From an uncultured Aquimonas sp. (lineage in GTDB: Bacteria > Pseudomonadota > Gammaproteobacteria > Xanthomonadales > Xanthomonadaceae): a stretch of 50,871 nucleotides of DNA. A program made the translations under genes and the position numbers. The notes beneath the pieces are model-generated. The model saw nothing but the letters and a program-made list of their open reading frames with translations, was not told the DNA's origin and made no database searches. How positions within the stretch are numbered: position 1 is the first letter of the stretch; each line of letters begins with the position of its first letter. Shown here one piece after another: positions 21,139 to 29,761 of this stretch. The stretch spans positions 1-50,871 of the forward strand of contig NZ_CALART010000095.1 of NCBI RefSeq assembly GCF_937888285.1, given 5' to 3'.

Positions 21139-23604
21139 TCACTCGTAGCGCAGCGCAACCATCGGATCGGTCCGCGCGGCGCGGCGCGCGGGCAGGTAGC
21201 AGGCGGCCAGTGCGACCGCCGCGAGGAAGCCGCAGACCCCCACATAGGTCAGCGGGTCGCCGGCGCTGACGCCGAACAGCTGGCTGCGCGCGGCGTAGCC
21301 GAACAGCGCTGCGCCGAGCAGGCCAAGGCCGAGACCGATCGCCACCAGCCGCGCGCCCTGCCCCATCACCATGCGCAGCAGCTCCTGCGCGCTGGCGCCG
21401 ATCGCCATGCGCACGCCGAGCTCACCGGTGCGCTGGCTGACCGCGTAGGCCAGCACGCCATAGATGCCAAGTGCAGCCAGCAGCATCGACACCGCGGCGA
21501 AGGCGCCGAGCAGCAGCATCGGCGCGCGCTGCTGGTCCAGTGAGAGCGCGATGCGCTCGTCCAGGCTGCGGATGTCGTACTCCGGCTGCTCGGGATCGAC
21601 CGCACGCAGGGCCTCGCGCACCTGCGGGATCAGCTGTTCGGCCGGCAACGCCGAGCGCAGCACGAAGCTGCCGAAGGGCGGCGTCGCCTGGCGGGTCGGC
21701 CAATACAGGGTTTCCTTGCTGGTGGCGGTGGCCAGCTGCTGGTGGCGGACCGTGCCGACCACGCCGACGATGGTGGCCGGCGGCAGTGAGCTGCCGCCGC
21801 GAGTCAGCTGCTGGCCGAGCGCATCGCGACCACTGAAGTACTTGTTGGCGAGGATCTCGTCGATCACCACCACCCGCTCGGACTCCGCGCTGTCGCCCTC
21901 GTTGAGATAGCGACCGGCCAGCAGCGGAATCTTCAGCGCCTGGAAGTAGTCGCCGGCCACCTGCCGCTGCATGCCGTGCGGGTTGGCCTCGCCATCGCCG
22001 CTGTCGCGGCCGACGATGGTGTACGAGCCCGAGGAGTTGCTGTTGCTGAAGGGCAGGTTCGAGGTGAAGGCCGCATGCTCCACGCCCGGCAGCGCGCGCA
22101 GCTGCGCCAGCGCCTCGTCGATGAAGCGCGCACGGGCGGCGTCCTCGGCGTGGCGCGGCGCGTCCAGATCGACGCGGGCGGTCAGCAGGCCGCTGGACTC
22201 GAAGCCCGGGCTTTGCTCGGACAGCGCCTGGAAGCTGCGCAGCAGCAGGCCGGCGCCGATCAGCAGGGTGGTCGCCAGCGCCATCTGCAGCACCACCAGG
22301 CCCTGCCGCGACAGCGCCGCGCGACGGCCGCCGGCCCCCGAGCGGCCGCCTTCCTTGAGCGTCTCGCCGATGTCCATGCGCAGCAGGCTGGCCAGCGGCA
22401 GCGCGGCGGACAGCAGCGCCGCCAGTAGGCTGATGCCGATGCCGAACAGCACCACCTCGCTGTCGAGGCGGATCGTGTAGTCGGCCGAGTCGGGCTGGAT
22501 GCCGAGTGCGGGCATCAGCTCGATACAGGCAGTCGCCACCGCCAAGCCGGCAAGCCCACCGAACAGGGCCAGCAGCAGGGCCTCGCCCAGCACCTGCAAC
22601 GCCAGACGCGTGCGTCCGGCGCCGAGCGCGCTGCGCAGCGTCAGCTCCTTGCGGCGGCCGTGCAGGCGGATCAGCATCAGGTTGGCCAGATTGGCGCAGG
22701 CGATCAGCAGCAACATGCCGACCGCGGCCTGCAGGATCGCCAGCACCTCGCGCGCCTCGCCGACCTGCTGCTCGCGCAGGCTGCGCGCGCCGCCCTTGAA
22801 GTTGCCGGCGCGCAGGAAGGCGGCGAAGCCCGCGCCCTGGTCACCGGCGGCGGCCAGGCGATCGGCATTACGGGCGATGATGGTGTCGAGCTCGGCAGCA
22901 AGGCCTTCGACGCAGGCGCCGGGCTTCAGCCGCGCGATGCTCGCCGAGTACTCGTTGCCGCGCTCCTGGTCGCTACGCTGCTGCTCGGTGAAGGCGAAGG
23001 GCACCCACAGCTGCACGTTGCGCGAGGGAAAGCCGAAGCCCTCGGGCATCACCCCGAGCACGCGGAAGTTCTCGCCGTTCAGGCGGATCTCGCGGCCGAT
23101 CAGCTCGCGGTCGGCATTGAAGCGGTTGCGCCAGAGGTTCCAGGACAGCACCGCGACCCTGTCGCTGCCCGGTTCGGCATGCGCATCCGTGAACACCTGG
23201 CCCACCGCCGCCCGCGTGCCCAGCGTGCTGAACAGGCTGGGCGTGGCCTTCAGCGCGCTCAGGCGCTCGGGTGTGCCGGCGCTGCTGCTGAGCCCGAAGC
23301 TGACATTGGTGTAGAGCGCCATGTCCTCGATCGAGGGCGCCTGCTCGCGGCGGTCCAGATAGTCGGGGATCGAGGTGCCGGCGTAGTCGAGGTTCATGTT
23401 CGGGTAGCGGTTGAACACCTCGACCAGACGCTCGCCGCCGGCGTAGGGCAGCGGCCGCAGCAGCAGGCCGTGCATCACCGAAAAGATCGCGGTGTTGGCG
23501 CCGATGCCCAGGCCCAGGGTGAGCACGGCGATGGTCAGGAACAGCGGTCGCGCCAGCAGGCCGCGAAGGCTGTAGCGCAGGTCCTGCAGCAGGGATCCGA
23601 TCAT
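21139..23604 (-). CDS. ADOP-type ABC permease P3 (duplicated MacB/FtsX)
   Basis: Inner-membrane permease of 821 residues and the most typical ADOP family member here: LRYSLRGLLARPLFLTIAVL followed by GLGIGANTAIFSVMHGLLLRPLPY. FtsX module 1 has ELTLRSALGAGRTRLA at about 319 and module 2 has ELGVRMAIGASAQELL at about 729. Between them lies the second MacB-type periplasmic domain with a linker rich in Gly (EGGRSGAGGRRAALSRQ). Start ATG 23602-23604 follows GAGGAG by six bases; 25 bases separate it from P4. The last residues are MVALRYE. The periplasmic domains share little with P1 or P6, which suggests old duplications or different cargo. Confidence 0.92.
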   Translation of the reverse strand: MIGSLLQDLRYSLRGLLARPLFLTIAVLTLGLGIGANTAIFSVMHGLLLRPLPYAGGERLVEVFNRYPNMNLDYAGTSIPDYLDRREQAPSIEDMALYTNVSFGLSSSAGTPERLSALKATPSLFSTLGTRAAVGQVFTDAHAEPGSDRVAVLSWNLWRNRFNADRELIGREIRLNGENFRVLGVMPEGFGFPSRNVQLWVPFAFTEQQRSDQERGNEYSASIARLKPGACVEGLAAELDTIIARNADRLAAAGDQGAGFAAFLRAGNFKGGARSLREQQVGEAREVLAILQAAVGMLLLIACANLANLMLIRLHGRRKELTLRSALGAGRTRLALQVLGEALLLALFGGLAGLAVATACIELMPALGIQPDSADYTIRLDSEVVLFGIGISLLAALLSAALPLASLLRMDIGETLKEGGRSGAGGRRAALSRQGLVVLQMALATTLLIGAGLLLRSFQALSEQSPGFESSGLLTARVDLDAPRHAEDAARARFIDEALAQLRALPGVEHAAFTSNLPFSNSNSSGSYTIVGRDSGDGEANPHGMQRQVAGDYFQALKIPLLAGRYLNEGDSAESERVVVIDEILANKYFSGRDALGQQLTRGGSSLPPATIVGVVGTVRHQQLATATSKETLYWPTRQATPPFGSFVLRSALPAEQLIPQVREALRAVDPEQPEYDIRSLDERIALSLDQQRAPMLLLGAFAAVSMLLAALGIYGVLAYAVSQRTGELGVRMAIGASAQELLRMVMGQGARLVAIGLGLGLLGAALFGYAARSQLFGVSAGDPLTYVGVCGFLAAVALAACYLPARRAARTDPMVALRYE

Positions 23605-23629
23605 GTCGCTCTCCTCGTCGTGCGGGCGC

Positions 23630-26056
23630 TCAGGCGCCGCGCAGGCTCTGCACGGGGTCCGCGCGCACCGCACGCAGACTGGGAATCAGACAGGCCAGCA
23701 GCCCGACCAGGCCGAGCACGCCGGCCACCGCCAGCAGCACGCCGGGCTCGAAGCTGGCGACGCCGAACAGCTGCGCGCTCAAGCTGCGGCCCAAGAGCAG
23801 CGCACCGACCAGGCCCAGGGCCAGCCCCATCAGCAGGAGGCCCAGGCCCTGGCGCAGCAGCAGGCCGAGCAGGCGCCGCGCATCGGCCCCCAGCGACATG
23901 CGGATGCCGAGCTCCTGCCGTCGCTGCTGCACGCCGTAGCTGATCACCCCGTACAGGCCGATCGCCGCCAGCCCCAGCGCGACCGCACTGAAGATCGCCA
24001 TCAGCTGCAGGTTGAAGCGGCGCAGCAGGTTCAACTCACCGGCCATGGCTTCGAAGGGACGGATCGCCGACACCGGCATCGCCGGGTCGAGCGTCTGCAG
24101 GGCGCGGCGCAGCGGCTCGGCCAGGGCCATCGGCTCGCCGCGCACGCGCAGGGCGAGGAAGAACTGCTCCTGCACCGCCTGGTGGTGGTGCATGTAGACC
24201 TCCGGCGGAGGCTCGCGGTCGGCACCGAAGTGGCGGGTGTCGGCGACCACGCCGACCACGGTCTTGGGCCCGCCGAGGAACTCGATCTGGCGGCCGACCG
24301 GATCGCCCTCGCCCATGAAGCGACGCGCGAAGCTGCGGTTGACCAGCACATTGCCCGGCATCTCGCCGGCGCGCGCATCGCTGTCCTGCAGGCCACGCCC
24401 CTGCTCGATCAGCAGACCGACCGCGGCGAAGAAGTCCGGATTGACGAAGCGCCAGTTGGCGCCCGGCTCGCGGCCTTCGACCGGCTCGCTGCCGATCACC
24501 CGCACGCCGGAGCTGAAGTTGTCGAGCGCCGACAGCGGCAGCGCGTCGCTGATACCGACGGCCTCGACACCTGGCAGTGCCGCGACCGCTGCAAGCACGG
24601 CGTCCAGCCTGGGCGCGATGTACTGCGTGTGGCGGCGGTAGGTGTCTTCCCAGCCCTCGCCGTCCGGGCCCGCCGGCACGTTGAGCACCAGACTCGCGGT
24701 CAGCACGCCCTCGGCCTGCACGCCGGTATCGACCTCGCCCAGGCGACGCAGGCTCTCGATCATCAGGCCGGCGCCGGCCAGCAGGGTGAGGGCGAGCGCG
24801 ACTTCCGCCACCACCAGCACGCGCCGCGCACGACCGCCGTGGCGGCCCGCCGCCGGACCGCGCCCGGCTTCGACCAGACTGCCGGCCGGCGCCACGTTGG
24901 CCGCGCGCCGCGCCGGCAGGAGGGCGAACAGCAGCAGGGTGACGAGGCTCAGGCCGAGGCACAGGGCGAGCACGCGCAGATCCAGCGCGACATCGACCTG
25001 CGCCGGCAGCAGGTCCGGCGCGCCCGCCAGCAGCAGGGGCACGCCGGCCGCGGCGATCAAGGCGCCGCCCACGGCACCGAGCACGCCGATCAGCAGGGCT
25101 TCGACCAGGGCGGCGCGCAGCAGGCGGCCACGCGCCGCGCCCAGCGCCGCGCGCACGGCGTACTCGGCGCTGCGCTGGCTGGCGCGGGCCAGCAGCAGAT
25201 TGGCAAGGTTGGCGCAGGCGATCAGCAGCACCAGCAGCGAAGCCGCGAACAGGCTCCACAGGGGCTGTTCCAGGCGCGCGCCCAGGCTCTCGCGCAGCGG
25301 CTGCAGGCGCGCGCCGAGCTTGGCATTGTCTTCGGGATAGGTCTCGGCCAGGCGTGCATTGACCGCGGTCAGCGCAGCTTCGACCTGCGCGGGCGTCACG
25401 CCTTCGGCATAGCGACCGAGCAGGCGCAGGTAGCTGGTACCGCGGGCCGCGCCGCTCAGCGGCAGATGGGTCGGCAGATACAGCTCAGCGCCCTCGGGCA
25501 GACGCAGTGCTGCAGGCGCCACACCGATCACCGTCCAGGCTTCGCCATTCAGTTCGATGCGCTCGCCGATCACTTCGCTGCGGCCGCCGAAACGCTGCTG
25601 CCACAGCGCATGCGAGAGCACGGCGACCTTTTCGCCGCTGTCTTCCTCGGCCTGACCGAACCAGCGTCCGAGCTGCGGCTGCAGGCCCATCACGGTCCAG
25701 AACTCCGGGCTGACCCGATAGCTGATGCGGCGCTCGGCGGCGTCGCCGATACGCAGGGTGGCGATGCCACCATAGGTCGCGGCGAGCGCTTCGAACTGAT
25801 CGCGCGTGGCCTCGCGCCAGTCGAAGTACAGCGGCCGCGAGACCGGGCCGCCGTAGTTCTCCTGCACGCGCAGCACCTCGACGATTCGCTCGGCCTGCGG
25901 ATACGGCAGGGGCTTGAGCAGCACGCCGTAGACCACGCTGAACACCGCGGTGACCGCACCGACGCCCAGCGCCAGGGTGAGTACGGCGGTGAACAGAAAG
26001 CCCGGCTGGCGCAGCAGGCTGCGCAGGCACGGGCGGATCTCGCTCAGCAGGGTCAT
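23630..26056 (-). CDS. ADOP-type ABC permease P4 (duplicated MacB/FtsX)
   Basis: Inner-membrane permease of 808 residues. Signature start IRPCLRSLLRQPGFLFTAVL then GVGAVTAVFSVVYGVLLKPLPYPQAERIVEV. FtsX motifs EYAVRAALGAARGRLL at about 301 and ELGIRMSLGADARRLL at about 716; a proline- and glycine-rich linker (EAGRGPAAGRHGGRARR) precedes the second half. ATG 26054-26056 follows GGAGG by seven bases. Its start overlaps, as ATGA, the stop of a 14-codon reading frame (26053-26097), which suggests translational coupling. The open frame could be extended far upstream, but that stretch is antisense to the neighbouring permease and is not family-like. Confidence 0.92.
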   Translation of the reverse strand: MTLLSEIRPCLRSLLRQPGFLFTAVLTLALGVGAVTAVFSVVYGVLLKPLPYPQAERIVEVLRVQENYGGPVSRPLYFDWREATRDQFEALAATYGGIATLRIGDAAERRISYRVSPEFWTVMGLQPQLGRWFGQAEEDSGEKVAVLSHALWQQRFGGRSEVIGERIELNGEAWTVIGVAPAALRLPEGAELYLPTHLPLSGAARGTSYLRLLGRYAEGVTPAQVEAALTAVNARLAETYPEDNAKLGARLQPLRESLGARLEQPLWSLFAASLLVLLIACANLANLLLARASQRSAEYAVRAALGAARGRLLRAALVEALLIGVLGAVGGALIAAAGVPLLLAGAPDLLPAQVDVALDLRVLALCLGLSLVTLLLFALLPARRAANVAPAGSLVEAGRGPAAGRHGGRARRVLVVAEVALALTLLAGAGLMIESLRRLGEVDTGVQAEGVLTASLVLNVPAGPDGEGWEDTYRRHTQYIAPRLDAVLAAVAALPGVEAVGISDALPLSALDNFSSGVRVIGSEPVEGREPGANWRFVNPDFFAAVGLLIEQGRGLQDSDARAGEMPGNVLVNRSFARRFMGEGDPVGRQIEFLGGPKTVVGVVADTRHFGADREPPPEVYMHHHQAVQEQFFLALRVRGEPMALAEPLRRALQTLDPAMPVSAIRPFEAMAGELNLLRRFNLQLMAIFSAVALGLAAIGLYGVISYGVQQRRQELGIRMSLGADARRLLGLLLRQGLGLLLMGLALGLVGALLLGRSLSAQLFGVASFEPGVLLAVAGVLGLVGLLACLIPSLRAVRADPVQSLRGA

Positions 26057-26097
26057 GGCTGGGCCTCCCGGCTCATTGAAAAAGTGCGTCCTTGCAT
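26053..26097 (-). CDS. Possible 14-residue leader peptide coupled to P4
   Basis: ATG 26095-26097 is preceded by AAGGAGG with a four-base gap, one of the best Shine-Dalgarno sites in the locus, and reads MQGRTFSMSREAQP before a TGA that overlaps the ATG of P4 (ATGA). It is too short for a function to be read from it; I see no amino-acid run typical of attenuators. It may only serve to load ribosomes for P4. Translation is unproven. Confidence 0.4.
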   Translation of the reverse strand: MQGRTFSMSREAQP

Positions 26098-26133
26098 GTC
26101 GCCTCCTTGATATGGGTCGCGTGGCGCTGCGCT

Positions 26134-28515
26134 TCAGTCGCTGCGCAGGGCGGTCAGTGGATCGATGCGCAGCGCGCGCCCCAGCGGACCGGCAACGCCG
26201 ACGGCGAGCGCCAGCAGCAGGACGATCAGCGTCGCGCTGATCGCCACCGCGCCGACCTGGCTCTCGCCGTACAGGCTCTGGCTGAGCGGATCGACCAGGG
26301 CCACCGCCGCAGCGATGCCGAGCAGCGCGCCGGCTGCCCCCCACAGGCCCAGACCGCCCAGCAGGCCGCGACCCACGTTTGCTCCAGAGGCGCCCAGCGC
26401 GCGGCGCAGACCGATCTCGCGGGTGCGCTCGTTGACCAGACTGCCGAGCAGGGCCGACAGACCGGTGGTGGCCAGCACCAGGGCGAGCACGCCCAGCGGC
26501 GCGAACATGCCCAGCACCATCTGCGCCCATTCGTTGGCGCGCGCGCGGCGCTCGGCGAAGCTGCCGATCTCGGCCAGCGCGAAGTCGGGATCGATCTCCG
26601 CCGCCAAGGCCTGCAATCGCGGCACGAAGGCCTCGACATCACCCTGCAGACGCAGCGCGAGGGCGAGCTCGGCGCCGCTGCGCGGCGGCATCGGCACGAA
26701 CACGCTGGGGCGATCGGCGCCGACCGCGTCGGCCAGCCGCAGCTCTTCCGTGAGGCCGATCACCTGGTAGCGCACGCTCTCGCCGCCGATGTCGCGGGTG
26801 AAGCTCTCGCCGATGCCGTCGCGCCCCTCGAACAGGGCTGCCGCCAGGGCCGGATCGATCACCGCCACGCGCCGCTGCTGGGCGATCTCGTCCTCGCTGA
26901 ACCAGCGCCCGCGGCGCAGGGGCAGCCGATAGACCTCGGCGAAGCCGACATCGACCGGCGCCAGGTCGACGTTGACGCGACGCTCGCCGAGTTCGAGATC
27001 AGGCCGGCTCACCACCGCCAGCGGAATATGGTTGGACACGCTCACCGCGCTCACACCCGGCTCGGCGCGCAGCCGCTGCTGCAGGCGCTCGCTGAAGGCA
27101 GCGCGGGCGTCGAGATCGGCGCCGTTGAACTGCGCCACCAGCACAGCATCGGTATCGAGTCCGATCGACTGCGTCTGCTGGGCATGCGCGCCCAGCCCGG
27201 CCTGCAGGGTGGCGAGTACGGTGACTACCGCCAGCAGTGCCTGCAGGGCGAACAGGCCGCGGCTGAAGCGCGACAGCATGCGGCTGGTCGAACGCGTGCC
27301 GCTGCGCAGCTCGGCCAGGGCACCGGCGCCACGCAGGCGCATCAGGGTCGGCACGGTCAGCAGCAGCACCGCCAGCAGCGCGGCAGCGGCGCTGATCGCC
27401 AGCACCTGTGCCGACAGCTGCAGCTCGACATACAGCGGCATGCCGCTCTCGACGGTCCAGAAGTAGCGTGACAGCGCATCCAGGATGCGATCGCTCAGCA
27501 GCAGGGCCAGCACCCAGGCCAGACCCACCAGCAGCAGCCCCTGCAGCAGCAGGCCGGCACCGATGCGCAGCGCGCCCGCACCCAGCGCCCGCCGCGTCGC
27601 CAGCTCGCGCGCGCGGCCCAGCCACTGCACCAGCAGCAGGCCGCCGGCATTGGTCGCCGCCATCAGCATCACCAGCCCGACCACCGCCGCCAGCACCAGC
27701 ACCAGCAGCTCGGTCTGCGGACCGGAGGAGGCACCCCACAGCGGGCTGAAGTGCAGCGCCTCGTGTTTGGCCGAGGCGCCCTGCAGGCGCTCGCGCTCGG
27801 CCTGCGCCGCAGCAAACGCCGCGCGGAGGGCCGGCAGCGCGCCCGGTTCATCGACGCGCACCAGGGTCTGCCAATAGCGGCTGTGCAGGCCGGGCGAGGC
27901 GGCAAGATTCACCGGCCGGTAGATCTGCTGCTGGAAGGGATAGGCGCGCTGCGGCGGCAGCACGCCCACCAGCACCGCAGGCGCGCCGTCGATGCGCAGG
28001 CTGCGACCGATCACCGAAGGGTCGGCATTGAAGCGCGAGCGCCACAATGCATCGCCGATCACCACCACCGCCGGCGCATCGGCGGCGAAGTCCTCGGCGC
28101 TGAAGCCGCGGCCCATCGCCATCGGCCAGTCCAGCAGGGCAAAAGGATCGCCATCCAGCAGGGCGCCGCTCACGCGCTCGCTGCGTGCAGCATCGCCGCT
28201 GGCAGCAGCGAGATTGAACTCGACGCCTCGCAGCAGGACCGCGCGCTCAAGGCCGCGCACATCGGCGCGCAGGGCCAGCGCTTCGCTACCGGGCAGGCTG
28301 CGCGCCTGCGCCGGGTGGGCGCCGACGCCGAAGCCGAACAGGCGCTCGCCCGGGATCGCATCGGGCGCTGCATCCGTGACCAGCGCGCTGATCGCGCTGA
28401 CGCACATGACAGCCACCAGCCCCAAGGCCAGCACCAGCACGACCGCGGCATTGCCCAGCGGCCGCGCGCGCAGCAGGCGCAGTGCTTCGCCCCAGATGCC
28501 TGCGAGCGCGGTCAT
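26134..28515 (-). CDS. ADOP-type ABC permease P5 (duplicated MacB/FtsX, divergent N-terminus)
   Basis: Inner-membrane permease of 793 residues, first after the ATPase. It has the same two modules: first helix near 20-45 (NAAVVLVLALGLVAVMCVSAISALV), FtsX motif ELATRRALGAGALRIG at about 306 and EIGLRRALGASGANVG at about 700, and a C-terminus ending LTALRSD. It lacks the usual GxGxNTAIFSV and LRPLPY after the first helix, so this end has diverged. ATG 28513-28515 is preceded by GAGG. A 16-codon frame lies between the ATPase stop and this start and ends in the overlapping ATGA. Confidence 0.9.
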   Translation of the reverse strand: MTALAGIWGEALRLLRARPLGNAAVVLVLALGLVAVMCVSAISALVTDAAPDAIPGERLFGFGVGAHPAQARSLPGSEALALRADVRGLERAVLLRGVEFNLAAASGDAARSERVSGALLDGDPFALLDWPMAMGRGFSAEDFAADAPAVVVIGDALWRSRFNADPSVIGRSLRIDGAPAVLVGVLPPQRAYPFQQQIYRPVNLAASPGLHSRYWQTLVRVDEPGALPALRAAFAAAQAERERLQGASAKHEALHFSPLWGASSGPQTELLVLVLAAVVGLVMLMAATNAGGLLLVQWLGRARELATRRALGAGALRIGAGLLLQGLLLVGLAWVLALLLSDRILDALSRYFWTVESGMPLYVELQLSAQVLAISAAAALLAVLLLTVPTLMRLRGAGALAELRSGTRSTSRMLSRFSRGLFALQALLAVVTVLATLQAGLGAHAQQTQSIGLDTDAVLVAQFNGADLDARAAFSERLQQRLRAEPGVSAVSVSNHIPLAVVSRPDLELGERRVNVDLAPVDVGFAEVYRLPLRRGRWFSEDEIAQQRRVAVIDPALAAALFEGRDGIGESFTRDIGGESVRYQVIGLTEELRLADAVGADRPSVFVPMPPRSGAELALALRLQGDVEAFVPRLQALAAEIDPDFALAEIGSFAERRARANEWAQMVLGMFAPLGVLALVLATTGLSALLGSLVNERTREIGLRRALGASGANVGRGLLGGLGLWGAAGALLGIAAAVALVDPLSQSLYGESQVGAVAISATLIVLLLALAVGVAGPLGRALRIDPLTALRSD

Positions 28516-28562
28516 GGCCTGCGCCTCGCGTGCTCGCACAGGATGGATTGGACGGCGCGCAT

Positions 28563-29336
28563 TCAGACCCCCGCGACGTGGCTGGCGCGGGCGCGGGCGA
28601 TCTGCGCATCGAGGCGGGCTTCTTCCTCGCGGCGCAGGCGATGCAGGGTGTCCTCGTCGACGATGCGGCCGTCGAACATGCAGATCTTGCGCTGGGCGAA
28701 ATCGGCGTAGCGGGCGTCATGGGTGACCATGCAGATGGTCGAGCCGGACTGGTGCAGCTCGTCCAGCAGGGCCATCACCGCCTCGCCGTTCTTGCTGTCG
28801 AGGTTGCCGGTGGGCTCGTCGGCGAGCAGCAGCGAGGGCTGGCCGACCAGCGCACGCGCGACCGCCACGCGCTGCTGCTGACCGCCCGAGAGCTGGGCCG
28901 GATAGTGCTTCAGGCGATGCGCCATGCCGACGCGCTCCAGCGCATGTTGGACGCGGTCGCGACGCTCGGCCTTGGACACGCCGTCGCGGTAGGTCAGCGG
29001 CAGCTCGACGTTCTCGAACACCGACAGGTCACCGATCAGGTTGAAGGCCTGGAAGATGAAGCCGATCTCCTTGTTGCGGATGCGCGCGCGCTCGGACGCG
29101 CTGATGTCCTGCACCGGCACGCCGTTCAGGTCGTACACCCCCGAGGTCGGCGTATCCAGCAGGCCAAGGATCGACAGCAGGGTCGACTTGCCGCAGCCCG
29201 AAGGCCCCGAGATCGACACGTACTCGCCGCGCTGGATGTTGAAGTGCACGCCCGAGAGCGCGTGGGTTTCGACTTCGTCCGTGTAGAAGACCTTGGCGAT
29301 GTCTTCGAGCTTGAGCAGGGCCGTTGGCTGGGTCAT
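28563..29336 (-). CDS. ABC transporter ATPase, MacB/LolD type (first ATPase of the locus)
   Basis: Cytoplasmic ATPase of 257 residues. Walker A GPSGCGKST, Q-loop FIFQAFN, signature LSGGQQQRVAVARAL, Walker B LLLADE, D-loop GNLD with the normal Asp, H-loop VTHD: all catalytic elements intact. A C-terminal charged helix (RREEEARLDAQIARAR) extends beyond the core fold and could contact the permease. Only 47 bases separate it from P5. Upstream is the adaptor gene, across a 425-bp repeat-bearing gap. As the only fully canonical ATPase here it is the best candidate to power most of the permeases (inference). Confidence 0.95.
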   Translation of the reverse strand: MTQPTALLKLEDIAKVFYTDEVETHALSGVHFNIQRGEYVSISGPSGCGKSTLLSILGLLDTPTSGVYDLNGVPVQDISASERARIRNKEIGFIFQAFNLIGDLSVFENVELPLTYRDGVSKAERRDRVQHALERVGMAHRLKHYPAQLSGGQQQRVAVARALVGQPSLLLADEPTGNLDSKNGEAVMALLDELHQSGSTICMVTHDARYADFAQRKICMFDGRIVDEDTLHRLRREEEARLDAQIARARASHVAGV

Positions 29337-29407
29337 GGCTTGGCTTCCGTTATCTGGTGTGTCGATGTGTGGTGGTGGTCGCTTGGCCTACTGGCCCTGC
29401 TCAAGCC

Positions 29408-29435
29408 GGGATTCGGGGTTTGGGATTCGGGATTC
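29408..29435. repeat. Four heptamers of GGGATTC type
   Basis: Units GGGATTC, GGGGTTT, GGGATTC, GGGATTC in direct succession on the plus strand. Confidence 0.9.
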
Positions 29436-29553
29436 GCAAGAGCGCGTGGCGTCGAGCCTGAGGAGTAGGGAAGAGCCTGTGATGCTGACCCCCTGAAGGT
29501 TGCCCAGCCCCGGTTTTCGGCGCAGCTGGGTCGTTCTTGGAGACGCTTTGCTT

Positions 29554-29626
29554 CGTCGTCCCCGCGAAGGCGGGGACCCAGTCGACACGGCGAAGCATCT
29601 GGGCCCCCGCCTTCGCGGGGGCGACG
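29554..29626. repeat. Inverted REP doublet (REPIN-like)
   Basis: Two 28-nt arms, 29554-29581 and 29599-29626, are reverse complements at 26 of 28 positions, with a 17-base loop; each arm also holds its own short palindrome CCCCGC-GAAGG-CGGGG. A transcript would form a very strong hairpin between the adaptor and ATPase genes. The right arm is identical to the solitary arm at 10480-10507. Confidence 0.93.
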
Positions 29627-29721
29627 GCCGAGGTGGAGGCAAGACTGCAGCCACCCTGAAGGGCGGCAGAACAACTCGCCTTGTCCAACACACCCCGGTT
29701 TCTGACGCGCGGCTTCAGAAC

Positions 29722-29749
29722 GATTCCCCATTCCCGATTCCCCATTCCC
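29722..29749. repeat. Four heptamers alternating GATTCCC and CATTCCC
   Basis: Units GATTCCC, CATTCCC, GATTCCC, CATTCCC on the plus strand, 12 bases from the adaptor stop codon and opposite in orientation to the tract at 29408. Confidence 0.9.
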
Positions 29750-29761
29750 GGTGTTTGCGAA

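Larger units (their letters stand above)
29337..29761. other. Repeat insertion between adaptor and ATPase genes
   Basis: 425 bp inside an otherwise tight gene cluster. From left to right: a four-unit heptamer tract, about 115 bp of unassigned sequence, a REP doublet able to form a 28-bp hairpin, another 95 bp, and a heptamer tract in opposite orientation. No gene is supported. Confidence 0.75.

Noticed and set aside
16360..26110. Several 600-940 residue open frames on the plus strand opposite the permeases
   Set aside because: Typical antisense frames of high-GC genes, rich in Gln, His and Arg; the minus strand encodes conserved permeases.
26057..26530. Upstream extension of P4 by about 158 residues
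   Set aside because: It overlaps P5 in another frame, is Arg/Gly-rich, and the ADOP signature begins at ATG 26056 behind GGAGG.
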